Below are positions 58,165 to 64,000 of a stretch of 64,000 nt of DNA, in pieces. Within the stretch, counting starts at the first letter, position 1; the number at the start of each line of letters is the position of its first letter. This stretch comes from Artocarpus heterophyllus. Lineage: Eukaryota > Streptophyta > Magnoliopsida > Rosales > Moraceae. The notes beneath the pieces were generated by a model. That model did no database searches. It was not told the origin of the DNA and worked only from the letters and a program-made list of their open reading frames with translations. The stretch spans positions 27,632,459 to 27,696,458 of the forward strand of contig CM046331.1 of the NCBI GenBank assembly GCA_025403435.1. The letters run 5' to 3'. The translations under genes were made by a program, and so were the position numbers.

Positions 58165-61100
58165 TGTAACACCCACCTATTTTTTTTATGTAATGAATCA
58201 CGTTAAGTTAGTAACGACGTTAAGAAATTTTATTAATAATTTATGTTATATGTTATGATATATGATTTTTATGTTACTAACTTTTATGTCAAGTTTTATG
58301 ACAGGTGACGACCGCATGGAATTGTTGTGCTCAAGTGTTCATGTGAATTTTAATGTATGTTTAATTATGATACAATGATGTATGAATGTTTTAATGTATG
58401 GCATTTAAGGACAGTTCGGCAGGCCGGACTTTCAAGTTCGACAGGCCGAAAAGTCTGCCCAAGATCGGCAGGCCAAAGAAAACCATCGGCAGGCCGAACT
58501 TGGTGGAACCGGCAGGCCGAAGGGAAAAATCGGCAGGCCGAACACAGCTGACGAACAGTCAGCAGAAATCTCTCCAAATTTATGGCTGAGATAATTCTGT
58601 TAAATGGGTGATTTATTGTGATTAATTGGCATAATAATGGAATAATTTTCTCGGTTAAGGAAATTAAAAGGTTGACTTCGCATTGATTTGTATGATTTTA
58701 AATGGTTTCCTATTTTAAGAGGGCAAAACATGGTAAGTGATGAGTGATTGTTTGACTTCCCTCTTTTCTCTCCTTCCTCCACGCCATTTGCTATCAATGA
58801 GTCAAAAAAATTCTGACTTAATGGAGGATAATGAATTTTCATTATGCTAGTTACATTAAAAAAAAATTTAATGTTCTTTTCCTCAGTTTTTCTCTCATCT
58901 TCTCACTCTTCTCTTTCTCAATTCTGAGACGTTTTCTAATTTCTTTCTTTCTTTCTCTTCTCTTCTCCACGAATTCCATCCTCTTTCCTCTCAAAAATTC
59001 TCTACAAGTATTGAAAGAAAAAAAATTATATTTTGTTGGTTGAATTCAAGGATTTTAAGAAGAAATTTTCAAGGTAAGAACTTTTCCCGTAATTCTGAAA
59101 AGAATTCTCCTTCTCCAATCATCTGCAATATCTTTCTATAGGTATTGTATTTTGTCTTGAGTTTTTAATATGATGTTCATGTATGTATTATGTGATGTTT
59201 TTTCAAGTTTCATGTCATTTCGGTGTTCTATGAAAAATATGAATTTTCTATCTTCTACCCTTCACAGTAAATATTGCTATTTGGATATGATGCATGAAAA
59301 TGTAATGCTTATTCAAGAGGTAAATGAATGATGTTTTTCATGAAAGTTGTCAAGAAGGTGCATGTATAATGTATGATGAATGTATATTTATGTTATGAAA
59401 TTTCTATGAGATTAGGTCAAGAAAACTGTTTTAACAATGTTATTTTTGGATTTTTGTTTTATAAAATGTTTTATATGTTCAAATGATTTTGATTGATGAT
59501 GAAATATTTTTATGATGTTGTAATACATGATAATAAGATGTTTGTATGAATTTTAAAATGTATGTATTTTTAAATTATTAGAAAAATGCTTTCAAAAGAT
59601 TTTCATTTTTGTAATGTATGAGATGTTTTGATGATAATATTTAAGGAAACATGTTATGAATAATGTTTATATGTGATGATAATTTTATGTTTTCACAATG
59701 ATGGTTATGAATTATGTTTGTAATATGAGATGAATGTATATATATGAATGTTATATGAATGAATGTTATATGAATGGATGTTTTGTGATAAGTATTAATT
59801 TTATTGTATTTTGAAATGAATAAATGGCATGAACACTCAAAGGAACAAGCACTTCGAGACCGCGGCGTCGTCACCTAAATCGTATTAAGGTTAAGTAAGC
59901 TAGCTTTAAAGTAAGTACATTCTCACCTACAACATGACACGTTTTATAAGGTTTGATGATATGTTCACAATGATATTCATGATGATTTTATGGTTGTTTT
60001 CCTTAAAGGATTTCTTATGAAAGATTATCATGATTTAAAGTTATGCATGTCTGATGATGACATGTTTTAAAGTATAAAAATTATGTATATATGTATCACC
60101 TAATAAGTGTTGCACACCAATCTTATGAAATGATATATTATGATGTCATGTTTGATTTGGGATTAGCTACCCTTCTCCTCTCATGACGGCGCACCTACAA
60201 TGATGTTCATGGTGCAACACTTGGGTCCTTAAGATAAAATGGAATAGGTTTTAATATGGTCAATGTAATGAAAGATATGTTTCTATGAAATTGTGCTTAA
60301 GACACTTTTATGATATGATGACAATGATGATGATGATGTATATATAATGTTTTAAATTATGAGAATTATATGTACTTACTAAGCATTAGCTTAATCATGT
60401 TTTATGTCATGTTGCAAATAAGGGTAAGAAAATCATGATATAGGAGGAGGTCATGGGAAGGCGTGTGAGCATTATGCACGATGAATTGTAACTGGAAGAA
60501 CGCCAAGAAGAATGATTTTATGTTTTAAATCAAGTTTTATATTTTGAACATATTTTATGTTAAGTTTTAAGAATACTTGAATTATGGTTTTATATTTTAT
60601 TTTATCATTTTAAAGAATTTTGGTCTTCCGTATTTTTATGAAAAGTTGGTTTTGTTTTAAAAAAAAAATTAAGTTTTCTTTAGGATTTTGGCTCGGTCGG
60701 CATGCCGAACATCCTTGGTCGGCCTGCCGATGTCCGAAAGTTTAGCCTGCCGATTACGTTTTCAGTCTGTCGGACGATGATGAGTTTTTAAACCAGATTT
60801 GCAAAGTCTCTACCGGCCTGCCGGTTGAGAAACTTCGGCCTGCCAAAGTCCCTTGTTCGGCCTGCCGAACTATGGGAGTATGTAACTTTTAAGAGATGTG
60901 ATGTTTTTTTTTATAAGTTATGATTTTACAACTTGGTATGTCTATTTAATTAAAATAAGTTTATGATTAATTTAAAGTATAATTGAATAAATTATGATAT
61001 GGAACAAGTTATGCAATATTATTTAAAAAAAATGTATGAATGGATCCTGGATAAGTATGTTTTGTTATATTTACAATTTAAAGTATCGTATAAGTTTTGG

Positions 61101-61183
61101 ACTTATGTTTATGTTTAAAGTTTAAACAAGTACGAACGTAAGAATGTAACGACCTCTGTGACATCCGTAAGGGGGGCGTTACA
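58165..61183 (+). repeat. 3' LTR of the chromovirus
   Basis: 3019 bp, TGTAACACCC to GGGGCGTTACA. It matches the 5' LTR throughout with scattered substitutions and has about 30 bp more in the first GGCAGGCC array (58411-58560). The second, inverted array lies at 60690-60880. Confidence 0.93.
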
Positions 61184-61188
61184 CTTTG
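61184..61188. repeat. target-site duplication CTTTG (right)
   Basis: Right flank of the chromovirus. Identical to 49661-49665. Confidence 0.9.
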
Positions 61189-64000
61189 TGTCTCTCACAT
61201 ATTGTTAAAAGAAGAAAATTTGCATTTTCCTTTAAGTTCATGAACCAAAATACGCCGGAGATAGTTGTTGCACATACATACATATTGGGGCAGTGTTATG
61301 AAGGGCACATGTAATATTTTATATGTAAATACTATATTTTTATATAAATACAAAAATTTAACAGAAACATTGTTGGACATTATCGACACCAATGACGTCG
61401 GCAGGATCCAATAAATATAATATTTACATGTAAATACCGTATTTACATCTAAATACAAAATTCTATTGATAAATTTATCAGATTTCACCAGTACTGGCAA
61501 TGTTGTTTACAGCCAAAAAATACAATATTTACATGTAAATACAAAATTTGTGGGTGACTTTGTTCAACCATCGGTGGCTAGAAAATGCAGTTTTTACATG
61601 TAATTACTATATTTTCATATAAACACAAAAATTTTCCAATGACCTCAAGGCAGTCTGGAAATATAATATTTACTTAAAAATACAATTTATATAAATAACA
61701 ATAATTTACCAGCAACATTGCCAGTCATCACCATCACTGACGACGCCGGTGACCAGAAAATATCATATTTCTTGAAAAATAAATGAATTCACATGTATTT
61801 ACCAAACAAATATTTTACTCTCCCATTCAAAAAAAAATCTACAAATAAAAAATAGCAAAAATAGAAAATTACTTAAACCACAAAAAAAAAAAACCACACT
61901 TGGCACTCCAATGCCAACCACATGCTTCCCACCACCATCCACGCGTCGCCGATTGCCGTCGTGCATCAATCTGTACTGCCTAGTCTACAGACCTCAAAAT
62001 TCGATGATTTACAACGACATTTTGACCAAAATTGGTGATGATGCACTCCGACGATGATGAACTAGATTAAACCTTGCGACCTTCAATCTCCTTCCTAGAA
62101 AATGTTGCGCCTTCAATCTCTCTCCTAGACCCAGCATGACTTTAACTTGCCTCCCATTAGTCATCATGGCTTTGATCCCCCCCTCTCTCGGACAAGGTCA
62201 TCCTAAATCGTAGTAGTTAAGAATTGGACAAAGAGAGAATGAGAGAAACAGACGAAGCAACAATGGTGACGACAACAAAGTCGTATCGCATTGGAGATGA
62301 GGGCAAGGGTAGCAAATTCCTACAGAGATCTGTGCCTATGATTTTGACAGGAGAAGGGAATGTGGGGAAAGGTAGGAGAGGAGACAAAAAGGAAGTGAGA
62401 AAAATGGTAAATTAGGGTTTGACAACAATATTAAAACTAAATGGTATTTTGGAATTTATTTTCTATAGTAAATCAAGATTATACTTAATGTGCTATTTAT
62501 TTCACTTTTTTAGAACATCTAACATTATGTACTAATAAACTAATGAAATCTACTATTTGTACAATTTTTAAAAAAATATATACACTCCACATTCTTCTCT
62601 CTTCCAAAGTTCTCTGAAGGTTTTGTTGATCAATTAAACTAAAATATATAGACCCATTTGGTAGAGTTTTTGTTTGTACTTTTAGTCGATAGAATTAGAA
62701 GAAAAGCAAAAGGTATAGCTTTTTAATAAATTTTTGGAACTATATTTTTAAAGAGAATAAATGTCAAAATAATTTTAAATTTGTTTAAATACATAAAAAA
62801 TATTATATATATTGAAGCTTATTATTTCTTATTAATACATTATTTTAGAAGTCCTGTTTTAAGGAACTATATTTTGTAGTTTTGACTAAAAGCATTTCTA
62901 ATTAGTCAATCAAGCACTTTTAACAATTATCAAGGGTTCATTTAGTACGCGAGCTTAGAATAATGTAGTTTAGAACTTTATGGTTTGAACTGTGTAGTTT
63001 AAACAGTAGTTTTGAACTGACATTTAGAATATAAAGGTTTAAAATGAGATCTGGTGTGCGCAAAACTATAGTTTATAAAGGAAAACAATAACTATAGGGG
63101 TTTTATTGTAAAAAATAATTCAAAATCGCCTAAACTTTAGAGGGACAAAGTTTAGATTTTGGATGTTTTATCTAGTTTAAAAACCGTCTACATGGTTTAA
63201 AACTGCATTAGATATTACTCCACTAAAAACCAATTTGAATCGCCTCGATGGTTTAGAACCGTCTTTATGGTTTAAAACCTACACATCAAATGGCATACAA
63301 AGCACTTCTCTGAAGCATCTTTTAAACTCAAAAAGCCAAAAACAGTTTCTAAAAAGCCCTCCCAAGCAGGCTCTTATATAGTTTCAACACGGATTGAAAC
63401 GGCTTGACATCATCAAGACTTAGATCGAGATCACCGATTCATGCCGGCTGTTTGGCACTTCTTTTCTACAAAGCAAAATTACTAACGACACTTTTTCTTG
63501 TGCTTAATTATATGTAAAATAATTATATATAAACACATTATTATATATTATCCCCTAGTATGGCAATATTCTTGATTTTTTTAATCAAATAACCCGGAGA
63601 ATTTCCTATTTTCCATATATACGCAGAATATACGCTCAAGCTCGGTGGATCTCCCCATTTCCATACATTCAGTAGATCATTTTATTATAGCAGACAAGTT
63701 TTGACTTTAGAACCTAAAATTAGTAACAATAATGATAGGGTTTGATCATTGATGTCCCTATCGGTTAGGGTTTCATTTTATCATTTTGGAGTAATAATTT
63801 CTAGGCCCCTCCATTACGCCAGCATGACCTGATATTCCTTACTGGCTAGTACTACAAGGATACATCAAATTATGCAACAAATATTATATATTAACCTTTT
63901 AGTCCCCACGAAATTATTAACTGCTAGTAGCAACCCCCCTCCTCTCAAAACAATTTGGTTCTCTCAATGCCAACTAAACATGCATGTTTCTGAAATATAT
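61189..64000. other. gene-free interval at the right edge
   Basis: No gene is supported. An irregular repeat array lies at 61305-61780. 62224-62415 is open for 63 codons with a Lys/Glu/Arg-rich composition and no domain. 62935-63290 contains repeated GGTTTAAAAC / GTTTAAAC words of a MITE-like kind. Nothing else is recognisable. Confidence 0.55.
61305..61780. repeat. irregular tandem array with a TTTACATGTAAA core
   Basis: At least five imperfect units carry AATATTTACATGTAAATAC or close variants (about 61318, 61421, 61523, 61590 and 61665), each followed by ATAAATACAAAA-type text and separated by GC-richer spacers (for example GACGTCGGCAGG and GACGACGCCGGTGACC). Spacing is about 70-100 bp and uneven. 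The core is a palindrome. Confidence 0.6.

Larger units (their letters stand above)
49666..61183 (+). mobile_element. Ty3/gypsy chromovirus (Tekay/Del-like), full-length, mutated
   Basis: 11.5-kb element with two about 3-kb LTRs beginning TGTAACAC and ending GTTA(C/T)A, flanked by CTTTG on both sides. Order between the LTRs: primer-binding site, gag, zinc knuckle, protease, reverse transcriptase, RNase H, integrase, chromodomain, polypurine tract. The domain order, the initiator-Met primer site, the long LTRs and the C-terminal chromodomain (YEEKPKKILDRK...VLWRNHQVEEATWE in two blocks) fit the Tekay/Del lineage. Several stops and frameshifts and a 686-bp hAT insertion in the protease make it non-autonomous. 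The LTRs look more than 95 percent alike by eye, so it is fairly young but not recent. Confidence 0.93.

Noticed and set aside
62224..62415. 63-codon charged frame near the right edge
   Set aside because: Composition bias only; no domain and no conserved context.

Overview
This window looks like an accessory, transposon-rich stretch of an AT-rich eudicot plant nuclear genome. The evidence is plant-type spliced gene remnants of the gibberellin 2-oxidase 8 class (2OG-Fe(II) dioxygenases), a Tekay/Del-type chromovirus with an initiator-Met tRNA primer site, Ty1/copia and LINE debris, CACTA and hAT MITEs, and several long-TIR MITE families. I see no intact protein-coding gene, no tRNA or rRNA gene and no bacterial features. 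The species cannot be named from this sequence.

Layout. (1) About 0.4-10.3 kb and 20.6-29.5 kb are two diverged copies of one segment in the same orientation. Each carries a three-exon GA2ox8-like gene on the minus strand: exon 1 about 9.9-10.3 / 29.05-29.46 kb, exon 2 about 4.7-5.0 / 25.2-25.5 kb, exon 3 about 4.1-4.35 / 24.6-24.8 kb. Both are pseudogenes with different lesions. Copy A has a nonsense codon, a shifted splice acceptor, a 1-nt deletion and the distal iron-ligand His changed to Tyr. Copy B has lost its start region, has the first iron-ligand His changed to Arg and the 2OG-binding Arg changed to Lys, and carries two 1-nt indels. Comparing the copies exposes MITE insertions present in only one of them. 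(2) The 10 kb between the copies holds a LINE remnant (about 11.7 kb), a decayed Ty1/copia element (15.1-18.1 kb, itself interrupted by an LTR-like insert) and a solo LTR with GATAT target duplications (18424-20591). (3) 29.5-37.7 kb is gene-free DNA with MITEs and degenerate AT-rich arrays. (4) 37.7-42.8 kb is a nested stack: hAT-like ends flank a solo LTR (37878-42410), which contains a second solo LTR (39647-41859, AAAGT target duplications). The inner LTR has a minus-strand TATA box and four CACGTG G-boxes. (5) 42.98-43.48 kb is a possible RNase H remnant. A near-palindromic CACTA MITE lies at 47508-48020 and another MITE at 48.6-49.4 kb. (6) 49666-61183 is a complete but mutated Ty3/gypsy chromovirus with about 3-kb LTRs, CTTTG target duplications, primer site, polypurine tract, gag, protease, reverse transcriptase, RNase H, integrase and chromodomain. 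A 686-bp hAT element with perfect 8-bp target duplications sits inside its protease. (7) 61.2-64 kb is non-coding, with an irregular repeat array built on a TTTACATGTAAA core.

The region therefore records decay: a duplicated gibberellin-catabolism gene that died twice by different routes, overlaid by several generations of nested transposons whose relative order can be read from their target duplications.
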